64,000 nucleotides of DNA from NCBI GenBank assembly GCA_030015575.1, contig JASDDO010000026.1, positions 194,333,739 to 194,397,738 on the forward strand, written 5' to 3'. Below the pieces are notes generated by a model. The model worked only from the letters and a program-made list of their open reading frames with translations, made no database searches and was not told the DNA's origin. Source of the DNA: Agapanthus africanus (lineage: Eukaryota > Streptophyta > Magnoliopsida > Asparagales > Amaryllidaceae). Position numbers and translations under genes: made by a program. Positions within the stretch are counted from its first letter, which is position 1, and the number at the start of each line of letters is the position of its first letter. Shown here in pieces: positions 9,848 through 19,669 of this stretch.

Positions 9848-10700
9848 GTCATCCACATGACCCCGTTTGGAAATACGTCATCCATAAAACCCCGTTCGGA
9901 AATACGTCATCCACATGACCCCGCTCGGAAATACGTCATCCACATGACCCCGTTCGGAAATACGTCATTCACATGACCCCGCTCGGAAATACGTCATCCA
10001 CATGACCCCGCTCGGAAATACGCCATCCACATGACCCCGCTCGGAAATACGCCATCCACATGACCCCGCTCGGAAATACGCCATCCACATGACCCCGCTC
10101 GGAAATACGCCATCCATATGACCCCGCTCAGAAATACGCCATCCATATGACCCCGCTCGGAAATACGCCATCCACATGACCCCGTTCGGAAATACGGCAT
10201 CCACATGACCCCGCTCGGAAATACGCCATCCACATGACCCCGCTCGGAAATACGTCATCCACATGACCCCGCTCGGAAATACGTCATCCACATGACCCCG
10301 TTCGGAAATACGTCATCCACATGACCCCGCTCCGAAATACGTCATCCACATGACCCCGTTCGGAAATACATCATCCACATGACCCCGTTCGAAAACACGT
10401 CATCCATATGACCCCGCTCGGAAACACGTCATGCACATGACCCCGTTCGGAAACACGTCATCCACATGACCCCGCTCAGAAACACGTCATCCACATGACC
10501 CCGCTCGGAAATACGTCATCCACATGGCCCCGCTCGGAAATACGTCATCCACATGGTTCCGTTCGGAAATACGTCATCCACATGACCCCGCTCGGAAATA
10601 CGTCATCCACATGACCCCGTTCGGAAATACGTCATCCATATGACCCCGTCACGGAAATACGTCATCCATATGACCCAGTTTCGGAAATACGTCATCTACA
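9848..10700 (+). repeat. 29-bp tandem satellite array, about 29 copies
   Basis: The unit reads catccacatg accccgctcg gaaatacgt and repeats head to tail without spacers. Most units contain GTCAT-ccac-ATGAC across the unit junction, a five-base-pair arm with a four-base loop. A central run (about 10020-10190) has gcc in place of gtc, which breaks the first pair. C/T alternation at the ccgCtcgg position is spread through the array. Reverse-strand open frames over the array have an 87-nt period equal to three units and are artefacts of the repeat. Confidence 0.9.
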
Positions 10701-10709
10701 TGTCTATCC

Positions 10710-10940
10710 CACTAAACACTTACGGATCCTCTCGATTCGTAAGGAAGAAAACTCCCTTATAAGATCCTTACGACTTATAAGGGAAAACGCACTTAGGAAT
10801 CCTCACGATTCCTTAGGAGAAAATACACCGACGAGATCCTCACGACTCATTAGGAGAAAAATCTTTATGAGACCCTCACGGCTTATAAAGTTGAAAAGTC
10901 TTAGGCAGCAGATATAAACCTGCTCCCTAAGACATCACTA
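10710..10940 (+). repeat. Hairpin cassette, copy 3
   Basis: CCCTTATAAG (10754-10763) pairs perfectly over ten bases with CTTATAAGGG (10774-10783) across atccttacga. Next come CTTAGGAAT facing ATTCCTTAG across cctcacg (near 10792-10816), CGAG/CTC arms, and CTTTATGAG facing CTTATAAAG across accctcacgg. The cassette ends with agtcttaggcag..taaacctgctccctaagac. The order is the same as in copies 1 and 2. Confidence 0.75.
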
Positions 10941-11060
10941 CCTTTCGAAGAGTCCAAGATGGACTGCTATATGCTATCTACAAGCCACACTTGCTAAAAT
11001 CACATGGCAACAACACAGCAAGGAGAAGAAAGCAATAGTAGAACAAAAAAATGTGTATCT

Positions 11061-11066
11061 TTTATT
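11061..11066 (-). promoter_or_regulatory. Poly(A) signal for the antisense gene
   Basis: TTTATT on the plus strand reads AATAAA on the minus strand, about 100 nt downstream of the antisense gene's stop at 11167-11169. Position and orientation suit 3'-end formation of that gene. Confidence 0.55.
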
Positions 11067-11166
11067 CATAAACTCATTGGAATACAAGATACATTATATA
11101 AAAGAACAAAAAATGGATACAAGTTATTCAAAAGATTACAAGTGTTTCACTGATGCAAAAACATCT

Positions 11167-11879
11167 ACTGGGAGGGAGGCGTCTTCAATAAATCAGCTAA
11201 CTGCTCGTGCACCCCTTTCAACTCCTTCTCACGATCAGCCGCTGCGGCCAGTTCTTCTTCAATTTCGGCCAGTTTCTGCAGGCAGGATGAAAGTTTCTGA
11301 TCAATTTCCTGCTGAGCCACTTCCTAACTTTGTGCAACCTTCTCACTAAGATCAAGTTTCTTCCTCAACACCAGCCCGTCGGAGATACATCGTTGAAGGT
11401 TTTCAAAGATGGTGTTTAGCTGGGCAGCGTTTGCAGCAAGCTCAGCACGCAGTCGAACAGATTCAGCGGAAGTCGTCTCACGCTCCTTTTTCTTAAGGGT
11501 TGCCTCTCGTTCGAAATGGCGAAGGAACAGAACGCTCTGCTCAACCCGTGCAGTTCGCTGGGAGTTCAAAGCCAACACCTCCGGAGCAGGTCGCCTTAGC
11601 TTAAGCTCATGCAGGCAGGCCTCAATCTTCCGGCAATGGTTAACCCAAGACTCGACAACGCCTTCATTATGGAAGTTCATAAGCGTCGCCAGCATTAGGT
11701 TAACCTCCGCAGCAAAATCCGCCGCAGAAACGGGAGCCTCCACGTCAAGCTCCTCAATATAGTCGCTTAACATGCGCAGACTATTTGCGGCACCCTTCGA
11801 GGATGGACGTCTGGAAAAGAGTCCGGCCGGCATTATAACGCGATACTCGAACGGGGTTGGAGTCGATGTGACCGCTGCA
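11167..11879 (-). pseudogene. C-terminal coiled-coil exon of the antisense gene
   Basis: The exon follows an acceptor tttttgcag (about 11880) and reads AVTSTPTPFEYRVIMPAGLF, then a long helical sequence rich in Leu, Glu, Lys and Ala (RLRAELAANAAQLNTIFENL). TAG 11325-11327 interrupts the frame, but the same frame continues with IDQKLSSCLQKLAEIEEELA and REKELKGVHEQLADLLK to TAG 11167-11169. Heptad-like Leu spacing suggests dimerisation. No catalytic motif is visible. Confidence 0.6.
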
Positions 11880-11950
11880 AAACAAATTACAATCAGATCA
11901 CGGCTCGAGAAATAAAAAATATGCATATACAAAAAAATAGAGTCTACTAT

Positions 11951-14018
11951 ACCGGCTGCAACAGGAGGCGGAGCTGGGAGTACTGGTGGCGCAACGATAG
12001 TCGCGTCCCCGCCTTTGATTTGTAGGGCTACAAGTAATACGAAAAGGGATTAGCAATAATGTGACTACCCGTTAAAGAGAAGACGTCATTTAGAAAAGAT
12101 ACTCGCCGACACCACCTGACGGACTAATTTCTGACAGGAAGGAGAAGTGTGGATGCAATACCTGATACAGGTTGTCAAAAAGAACTCCTGCAAAGACACA
12201 GTAACGCAATGTCAGTACGTAAATTATACGGCCTAGAAGTAAGACTGATGGATCACGAACCGCACCTTCCAACATCCCAGATTGTACGAGAGAAGTTAGA
12301 GGAGAGGTCACCGTCAAGGCGGTAGCTGATGGCATTGCCTCGGGTAGCGCGACCTCAGCGCTCACCGCACGTGCATTAGAAACAAGATAAACCCTGTCAG
12401 GAAAGATTGAAAAAGATTACAGAATAAAAAGAAAAGCAATGATCCAAAATCTACCTAGTGAGTCGCCAGTCGGAACCGCGACAAGGGCGTCACTTGACAC
12501 AGCAACTGCTCCATCCTCTTCCATCGGGAAGGTCTCACCTCCTGTCGCCTCATCCCCTGACTCTACCAGAGATGTCGTAACGCTCGCGACGCCAGGAGAT
12601 GGCAAAGGGTCGTAGGTAGAAAGAGCGACGATCGGGGTAGTGCCCGACTCTTGCGACAGAATGACTACCTCGGGCTCGGTGGTTGTACCCGTCTCACCCA
12701 TCGTCACCTCAGGCTCAACGGCCGTAGCTATCTTACCTACAGCTATCTCAGGCTCGGCAATCGTGACTGACTTACCAATCCCTACCTCGAGCCCGGCAAT
12801 CGCAGCCACCTCGCCTATCGACGCCCCGGGTTCGGCAATCACAGCTACCTCCTCCACCGCTACCTCAGGCTTAGCGGTCGCCGCCACCTCTTCGGGAAGA
12901 CTCGGCCTTACAAGATAAGATATATAAGAATTGATACTTAAAACTTTGACAACGGAACCCAGTGTCACATTACCTTGGGTTGGTCTTCCGACTGCTTCCC
13001 GAGCCGCACGTGCTACTCATCTATAGGCAGTGGACAAGGCAGCCGGTGATTCCTCTGAGGGAGTAGGGGCAGGGGTAGCGGTGCTCGAGCCTGTGCCCAC
13101 AACTAAGGTAGCACTACGCTCCCTTGCCGCGCACATGCGGCGCTTCCTTTCCGCTCGGGCCGTCAAGGCGGACCTTCTAGACGCCTCCATCAACAGGACG
13201 TCACCGCCCATACCAAAGGTTACCTCTGGAAACGTCATGGATTCCGTCATCGGTCGTTTGAGTAAGGCCTCTTTTGGCAATGCCGAAGAGGCCGGGACTT
13301 CGGTGGCTGGCCCAGGAAGAATTTCCACATCACTTTGCGGGATCGGCGTTGTGGTCCCAGCAATAAGATAAAGAAAGGGTCAGATCATCTATAAAAAAAG
13401 AGAATGAAGATGCAATAAGCCGAGGCATACCAATGCCCAACGAAGCACGATTCCTCTCCTCCTCCTTAAAGGTCTTGAGAGAAGCTGCGAGAGCTTCTTC
13501 AGTGGAAATGCCTGTTAAAGAAGGAAAAGCGTCAGTCAAAACACGATAATAGAAATACGATGCAATGATGGAAAATACAGTTAATGATTACCTGATCGCG
13601 CAAGGATAGCCAACCCCTCTTTATGGCTAGCTAATTGCTCAGAAGCTGTAATGGCAGCCGCCAGATCAATATCATCTGGCGGTATGAACAAGCCCTCGTT
13701 TGTCCTATACTCGCTCAGGCCCTCACCGTAAGGAGCATGAGGCTCCTGGCCAAGTACAACGTCGACATAAAGCATCAACTTCTTTTTCTTCTTCTGTAAG
13801 TGAGCTCCGGTCGCAGCCAGTACAAGCTTACGCTTGACGGGAACTTTGGGACGACGAGTCCCGATATCCGAGCCCATGCCAGATTCGGGTGAAGCTACAT
13901 TTATCATCTCCACGGGAGCACAGGGCACTAGCGGTTCAGGCCTGTCCTCGGGGAACGCGGCAGCCACTTCTTTTTCAGACACGCTAGAAGGGGGCAATCC
14001 ACACATGGGGCTTAGCAC
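11951..14018 (-). pseudogene. Middle exons of the antisense gene, low-complexity
   Basis: Short open stretches with splice-like borders. About 13988-13592 carries a basic segment (KRKLVLAATG, KKKKK) and PDDIDLAAAITASEQLASHKEGLAILA. About 13512-13427 reads GISTEEALAASLKTFKEEER. About 13330-13017 is an Arg-rich segment. About 12909-12455 is a degenerate repeat of units such as EVAVIAEPGASIG and EVAAIAGLEVGIG, roughly 12 residues long. Short exons follow near 12398-12268, 12187-12150 and 12032-11951. Exon borders are approximate, and the acceptor near 13336-13391 is unclear. No known domain; likely a disordered linker between the mobile domain and the coiled-coil tail. Confidence 0.5.
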
Positions 14019-15957
14019 ACATAGAGGCTCAACTCAGCAACCTCTCTTAGCGGAGGGAAGACAGCGATCCGTCGCTTTAAAGGGACGTTGCGATCACCGG
14101 CAGGGGGCACACTCTTGCTATCGAGCAGCAGCCGCCTCTTTTCCCTGATAACAGCACCCATCGCGTGTTGATACCAGACCACGTGTACGTTAAGGGCCCT
14201 CGGGACGCAACTCGGCTCGCTAATGAAGAAGTGAGAGCCCGTATTCAAGCGCATGAAGTGATGCAGCGCACCACGTATTCCCTCTCTGGTGGCAGCGGGT
14301 TCTACCAAGAAAGCCTCCAGCGGGACCCCTTGGTTATAGCTCAGCTGCTGGGCAAAATGATGGGGATTGTATCTCATAAATAGCGCTGCATCATTTAGCC
14401 TGAATACAAGAAAGCCCGGCCTGATGGAGTATAAATGGAGAATCTCCCGGGCTTTCAACACGGAGGCCCCATCCTTAAAAACGTCGCGCAATGCCAACAC
14501 CGTCTTAGAAGTTTCCTGGCCAATCATCAGGACTTTGTCCGTAAAAGACATACCATCTCCGACCATGCGCAGACGAAGGAGCAAACCCCTAGCTTCCCGC
14601 TGTGATGGACTCACGATGGAGGCGTCAACCAGCCGCATAATTCGCGAGAACTTGCATTTCTCGTAAAACGAAGGTCTCTTGTGAATGCCAAAGACCCTGA
14701 GCACGTGCATCTCCATCCATGAAGTAAAGTAATGCATAGGGAAGTTGGCAGCATGCACCCCCGGTTCAGTGGTATCCGCCGCCACGCTAAGACCATGGTA
14801 TAAATGGGCTAACCCGGCGATCCCGATGGCCACTTGTATTCCAGCCACCATGCGATGCGCGGGGTAGAAGACGGAAGGCCTCATGTAACGAGGATGCATA
14901 GGGAGCGCGAACCAGCACAACCATAGCCTAAGAAAACCCAAGAAAGAAAGCCTCCTCGTCAATGCCCGGAGCGGCGATTTCTGACAGAGGGATGATCGTA
15001 GCAGCAGGAAGAAAAAAGCCCTTCTGATCATCTTCCAGTACCGGTCAACGGTACAAGCCAAAGCCGAAGGGATCATCGAGCTTGGCAAACTTTTCGCCTC
15101 GTTGCGAAAAAATCTCCGGACGAAGAAACCGGGCAATGAAGTCCGCAAAACTGACCTCCGACCTCCGGATTCCAAGAAGAGGCTCTCGTACATGTTCAAC
15201 ACCTTTATCAGACTAGGGAACTGGTGCTGAATGGCGTTCTCTGGCGTGAGGCCCATCACCACCGGCTTGGTGGCAAAAACGTATTCATCCGGAGGAAGCA
15301 GCTCCTCGTAGTGTTCTCCCCTAACCGGCAGACCAGAAACCTCAGCAAATTCTTCCAAAGAAATGGAGACTTCTCTGTCCAGTAGAAGAAAGGTATGGTT
15401 CGGGATGTTCTACTGCTCCAAGAACGCCTTAATCCACCATGTAAGAGGAGCAGAATATTGGAACAACGAAGCATAAACCGCAGGGTATAGGCCGAGCTTT
15501 AGCAGCTGCGTTTTCTTCGCCGACAAGATGTACCTGGCCCACTGCAAATACCCGGCCGGATGACGGGGAGTTAGCCCGATGTTGTAGGGTTGTCCCCAAG
15601 GGCGCGACTCGCCCTGGCATATACACCGCCGCAGGGTATCCAAAGCCGCCGGCAGCTGCATGGGTACGGCGGCAATCGAAGGTTGAAGAAGACCCTCCGA
15701 AGTCCAATTGACAAGCTCCACGGCATAGTTCACCGGGGGTGCATCTGCATACGGAATCGCCGAGATTGGCTCCGACGGCGTCGTACAAAAGAAGCTTTGG
15801 CGACCTCTGATAATCTGGTCATACCATCTTCCCCACAAGTGGAGATTTTTGTGTTCCGGGTCACGGACTTTGATCAGCGCGAGAACCTCTCGGTCCACAG
15901 GTGCCTCAGGGAATCCTCCCTCTGAACGGACGAATGGAAACGTGGCATCGAAAGACA
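14012..15957 (-). pseudogene. Plant mobile domain exon of the antisense gene
   Basis: The frame is open from ATG 15957 except for TAG at 15410-15412. That codon falls where plant mobile domain proteins usually have Trp before a NTF/NHTF motif (G to A would give the stop). Recognisable blocks: WWIKAFLEQ then NIPNHTFLLLDREVSISLEEFAEVSGLPV, spanning about 15435-15320 and matching the family's W..TNTF..GE.TITLEDV..L.GLPV pattern; FYPAHRMVAGIQVAIGIAGLAHLYH near 14870-14800; and FPMHYFTSWMEMH near 14740. The family (PF10536-like) is found in host MAIL/MAIN proteins and in transposons. The frame runs to 14012, but a short intron from about 14040 to 13990 would join it to the next exon. Confidence 0.7.
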
Positions 15958-16057
15958 TGTCTCCTGCAAAAAGGGGGACAGAAGTCAATTGTCAGTGCTA
16001 TAATTCAATTTTAAATTTCTGACACTCGATACTTTAAAAGTTGTACCACACTGCAAT

Positions 16058-16083
16058 GCAGTGGAAAGGGGACCAAAGGGGGA
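16058..16083 (+). other. Candidate polypurine tract of the Tat element
   Basis: The run ggaaaggggaccaaaggggga lies downstream of the antisense gene's start and just before the probable 3' LTR. A polypurine tract is expected here to prime plus-strand synthesis. It is interrupted by two pyrimidines and no clear TG follows immediately, so the exact LTR start is not fixed. Confidence 0.4.
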
Positions 16084-16132
16084 CCCACAAAATCTAGATG
16101 ACAATTCATCGATTAAAAATTAATAAAACAGC

Positions 16133-18480
16133 CTCATCATTGGATGAGACTATTAATTAGTGAGGAAATCCTCAAGAAAATTCTCATTGAATGAGAAATC
16201 CCTCGGGAAAAGAAGAAAATCTCCCTTCGAGAGCAAAGCTCTACGATAGAGTGACACTTGTCAAACTCTGATCATGAAGGAATAAGATTCCTTGAGAGCC
16301 TGGCTCTATAATGATGATGAAAAAAAATCCATCAAGAATTAATTAAAATATATTTTAAGGAATTAAAAAATTCTGGGATCTTCAAGATCCATGAAAAAAC
16401 TCTTAAGAGTTCTTCATCGAAGATTAAGGAATCTACACATCATTCAGAAGAGCAAGGCTCTGTTCATAGGCTGAGAAACCCCAAAAGATCTCTTTAGATC
16501 TATGAGTTCATGAGAGCAAAGCTCTACTAATGAAATCCTAAATGGGTTTTCTGTAGATCAAAGATCTATAAAGAGCAAGGCTCTGTTAATGGGTAAAACC
16601 CTAACTTATTAAAATTTATAAAATTTTCACCTATGTTTGGAAAGAGTGTTTACTCTTGAGAAGTTCTTAAATAAAAGAGCTGCGCTCCGAACAAAAATTC
16701 TCAAAGAAAGAAGATGATAATCATCTAGAGGACCAAAGGTCCTATTTATAGGCGTTAAGCCGCCTCTTCAACTTCTGAGTTGATCCAGGGGCTCAGATGT
16801 TGCCACCGCTGCGCTCACGTGTGGGCCACGTAAGCGCAACGGTGGGGGGCATTTGTTTCCCCCAATCAGAGTAAAGCTCTGTTTTGAAATTCAAAATTTA
16901 AAAATCGAAGCAACGCTTCAGATCTAGTGCCAGGTGCGCTGCGCCCTAGGCAGCGCACCCCAATCAGAGCAAAACTCTGTTTTAAAATTTCAAAATTCAA
17001 AAATCGAAGCAACGCTTCAGATCCAGCGCTCTGCGCTGCGCGCCACGTGTCAAACAAGGGTGTTCTAGCGCAGTTGCACTGCGCTCTGCGCTGCGCGCCA
17101 CGTGTCAAACGCAAGCGCGCTAGCGTAAGGGGCGCCGGTGCTGGAATTAAAAATTCCCCACCGTTAGATCAAAGGATCTAATAATAATGATAAATCATTA
17201 TTCAATCAGAATTAAATTTTATTAAGGAAAGATTCTTCAAATTCTTTCCAAATAACAAGATTGTGCTTTAAGCACCGTTAGATCAATGATCCAATGGTAA
17301 ATAAAAATTACCAAAGACAGAACAAATTCTGCATGGAAAGATTTCTCTATCTTACTAAAACAAGAAAATTATCTTCTGTAAAACAGAAGCCTTAGGATCA
17401 AAGATCCAACGGTGGGGAAATATTCCCAAATAAATCAGAGAAAGATCTCTTTAACTGATTTATCAAATCAATTTGCCCTATATAAAGGCCCCAAGACTTA
17501 AAGTCTGAGATAGAAAAAAACCCCTACAAACTTTGAGAAAACTCAAAGAGAGAAAATCAAGCTTTTAGCAGAAGAAGATCATTTCTTCAAGGTAAAGAAC
17601 ATGATTCTTGAGCACAGAGATGAAATCATCTCATAAAAAGAAGAACTATCTTCTAAAAAAGATCATAAATCTATAAAAGACTAGGGTCTTTGATAAAAAG
17701 AGATCAAAAGATCCCATCATAAAAACAAAAGAAGTATTTACTTCATTTACAGATCATTGATCAACAAAGGCAGTGCCTTTTTTTTTTATAAATAAATAAG
17801 AACTTTTTTCTCGATCCTTGAGGCAAGGCCTCCTTTAAAAGGAGAACACAAACTTTTTCTATGATCATGAGTTTGATCAAATGCGCTTTGCGCTACTGAA
17901 AAGTGCCTTGCACTCATGAACTGCGCTTTTGCGCTCATTGGACCGGCGCTCAGTGCCAAAACATGCCACGTGTCAACCACAAACACGGCTTGCGCTTTGC
18001 GCTTCTGAAACAGCGCATTGCGCCCATGGACCGGCACTCAGCGTCAAGCGCGCCACGTATCACTCACTGGTGCGCCATTAAACTAGCGCACAGCGCTCAT
18101 AAATTGAAAGCGCAATGCGCTAATAAACTAGCGCTTAGCGTTAAGCGCGACACGTATTATCTTCGCGTGCGCTACCCGACAGAAGCGCTATGCGCTCTTC
18201 GATTGGCGCAAAGCACCTGACGCGCCACGTAGCGCACTGTCAGAACACACATTGGTCTGATGAATGCTATGCATTCAATACAAGACAAAAGTTGTCACGA
18301 TCTGATGCTCTGCATTATTAAAAGGGCCAAACCCAAATAAAGGCTTAACAGCCTAGAACAACAAAATGTTAAACATTTTAATCTTATTGGACTTAGCCCA
18401 ATTTTGGCCATAAGTCCTCAACTTATATTTAATTGAGCCCATCTGCTCATGAATATTTAACAGATCTCAGTCCTAAACTG
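16133..18480 (+). repeat. Dense field of short inverted repeats
   Basis: Short arms (5-8 bp) with loops of 0-5 nt follow one another almost without gaps. Examples: CTCATC/GATGAG (16133-16148), TTCTCAT/ATGAGAA (16181-16197), AGAGC/GCTCT (16230-16242), TGACA/TGTCA (16252-16263), AAGGAAT/ATTCCTT (16277-16293), AGAGCC/GGCTCT (16295-16307), GGATCTT/AAGATCC (16376-16390), AACTCTT/AAGAGTT (16399-16412), AGGACC/GGTCCT (near 16728). The words differ from hairpin to hairpin, so this is not one repeated sequence. No coding signal. Confidence 0.75.
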
Positions 18481-18597
18481 GACTATAGATCCTTCAACCA
18501 ACTCACACCGGTTCGAGAGTACATTTCTTTACTCCTCAGATATCTGTCTTTGTAATCCTTCAACGTCTTCAGAGAGGTGACGGGTCCCGACAACTAC

Positions 18598-19130
18598 ACA
18601 TTTCTACGGACCATAGGGTCCTTAAACTCATGGACTACGATGTCCTTAAACCTTATAGACTACGATGTCTCTAAACCGGACTGTAGGGTCCTTAAACTCA
18701 TGGACTACGATGTCCTTAAACCTTATAGACTACGATGTCTCTAAACCGGATGGTGGGGTCCTTAAACTTATGGACTACAATGTCCTTAAACTCATGGACT
18801 ACGATGTCCTTAAACCTTATAGACTACGATGTCTCTAAATCGGACTGTGGGGTCCGTGGGGTCCCTTTAAACCCATGGACTATGATGTCCTAAACCTTGG
18901 ACCGTGGGGTCCCTTTAAACCCACGGACTATGATGTCCTTAACCTTGGACTGTAGGGTCCTTAAATTCATGGACTACGATGTCCTTAAACCTTATAGACT
19001 ACGATGTCTCTAAACCGGACTATGGTGTCCTTAAACTCATGGACCGAGATGTCCTTAAACTAACATTGGACCGTAATGTCCTTAAACTAACTGACCGCAA
19101 TGTCCCTAAACTGAACAATAGAGTCCAAAT
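18598..19130 (+). repeat. Tandem GGAC/GTCC and AGAC/GTCT mini-hairpin array
   Basis: Units such as tggactacgatgtccttaaa (18632-18645 for the hairpin) alternate with tagactacgatgtctctaaa (18657-18670). Arms change in step: GGAC with GTCC, AGAC with GTCT. A higher-order unit of about 70 bp repeats near 18625, 18695, 18790 and 18975. The end (19042-19110) reads ttaaactaacattggaccg, close to the 27-bp array at 7993. Confidence 0.8.
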
Positions 19131-19299
19131 GCTCTCTTGTTGGATCTAAATGATCCCGTTAAGTAGATCTTAGTCTAAAAATTAGACTAATGTATCCTTA
19201 ACAAACGTTTAAGTTGATCTTGGTCTCAAACGAGACTGACGTATCCTTAAACTAAACCCCCAAACCCAAATCTAAGAAGATACGGATTTGGACTAATCT

Positions 19300-19360
19300 A
19301 CGCCCTACGGGCGACAACATACATTAGTCTCCGTATACAATCCACGGGCAACCACAAACA
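19300..19360 (+). repeat. 60-bp motif gccctac..gtatacaatccacggg, copy 3
   Basis: The segment cgccctacgggcgac..ctccgtatacaatccacgggc followed by an A/C-rich stretch matches those at 8863 and 9567. It lies after the GGAC array, which mirrors the order in the pol-antisense spacer. Confidence 0.55.
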
Positions 19361-19669
19361 AAACAAACACCCACGACACGAAGTGACCATCTGGAGAAGG
19401 AGAAAGTTGTTACCGCGATGCGGTAGCGTAATTAACTGCAGTGGCTTGCGCCTGCAGGGAAGAGTGTCCCCACAATCAAAAACCCCTCAAACGAGGGGGA
19501 ATCTGATGAAGTCTGCTACATCGGCCACATCCGTTTAAACCTTCGATACACGGTGCCATAAATCAACTTGGCATCTTCGGAGAGGTGGACGGATAGCACC
19601 AATTAGCATCTGCCCCCAGATTTAGGCAAGACGTTTATCGCGACTTCCCGGTTTCCGGCTGTAAACAAT

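Larger units (their letters stand above)
11167..15957 (-). pseudogene. Antisense intron-containing gene with plant mobile domain, inside the Tat element
   Basis: The gene runs opposite to gag-pol. It starts at ATG 15955-15957 and ends at TAG 11167-11169. The N-terminal exon (to about 14041) is a plant mobile domain protein. Several small exons with consensus splice junctions follow. The last exon (about 11879-11167) encodes a helical, coiled-coil-like tail. Donor and acceptor pairs seen on the minus strand include cag|gtaat (about 13592) with ttaacag (about 13512), ctag|gtag (about 12455) with cctgacag (about 12398), and cag|gtatt (about 12150). The start is preceded by cctttttgcag, so a leader exon may begin in the LTR. 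Two in-frame TAG codons (15410-15412, 11325-11327) suggest inactivation. Antisense ORFs at this position are known in some Tat elements; family and function are inferred. Confidence 0.65.
1..19669 (+). mobile_element. Tat-lineage Ty3/gypsy element, 5' end outside window
   Basis: The pol order is protease, RT, degenerate RNase H, second archaeal-type RNase H, integrase. The dual RNase H and the absence of a chromodomain after integrase are known marks of the Tat/Ogre branch. After pol come a tandem-repeat spacer, an antisense gene and a probable long 3' LTR, a layout known for several Tat elements. The 5' LTR and primer site lie to the left of the window. The right edge is uncertain: I place it near 19669, where a segment ends in tgtaaaca, but without the 5' LTR this cannot be tested. 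Coding parts carry many stops and frameshifts, so the copy is dead. Confidence 0.8.
16085..19669 (+). repeat. Probable 3' LTR of the Tat element (boundaries uncertain)
   Basis: About 3.6 kb of non-coding sequence follows the polypurine candidate and contains no pol. It holds a dense series of short inverted repeats (16133-18480), GC-rich blocks built from the word gcgc (16800-17120 and 17880-18230), and the GGAC..GTCC array (18598-19130). It ends near ctgtaaaca at 19669. The segment tgtaatccttcaac..ccgacaactacaca ending near 18598 is an alternative right edge. The 5' LTR, which would settle both ends, is outside the window. Confidence 0.45.

Noticed and set aside
9965..10291. Reverse-strand open frames with a regular protein repeat (units like MDGVFPSGV and AYFRAGSCG)
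   Set aside because: The period is 87 nt, exactly three 29-bp satellite units; open frames are forced by the repeat.
9848..10700. CRISPR-like array of about 29-bp repeats
   Set aside because: Units are directly adjacent with no spacers, and the context is a plant retrotransposon.
13030..14148. Plus-strand frames opposite the antisense gene (12640-12918, 13030-13371, 13834-14148)
   Set aside because: Shadows of the minus-strand exons, which carry the domain motifs and splice signals.
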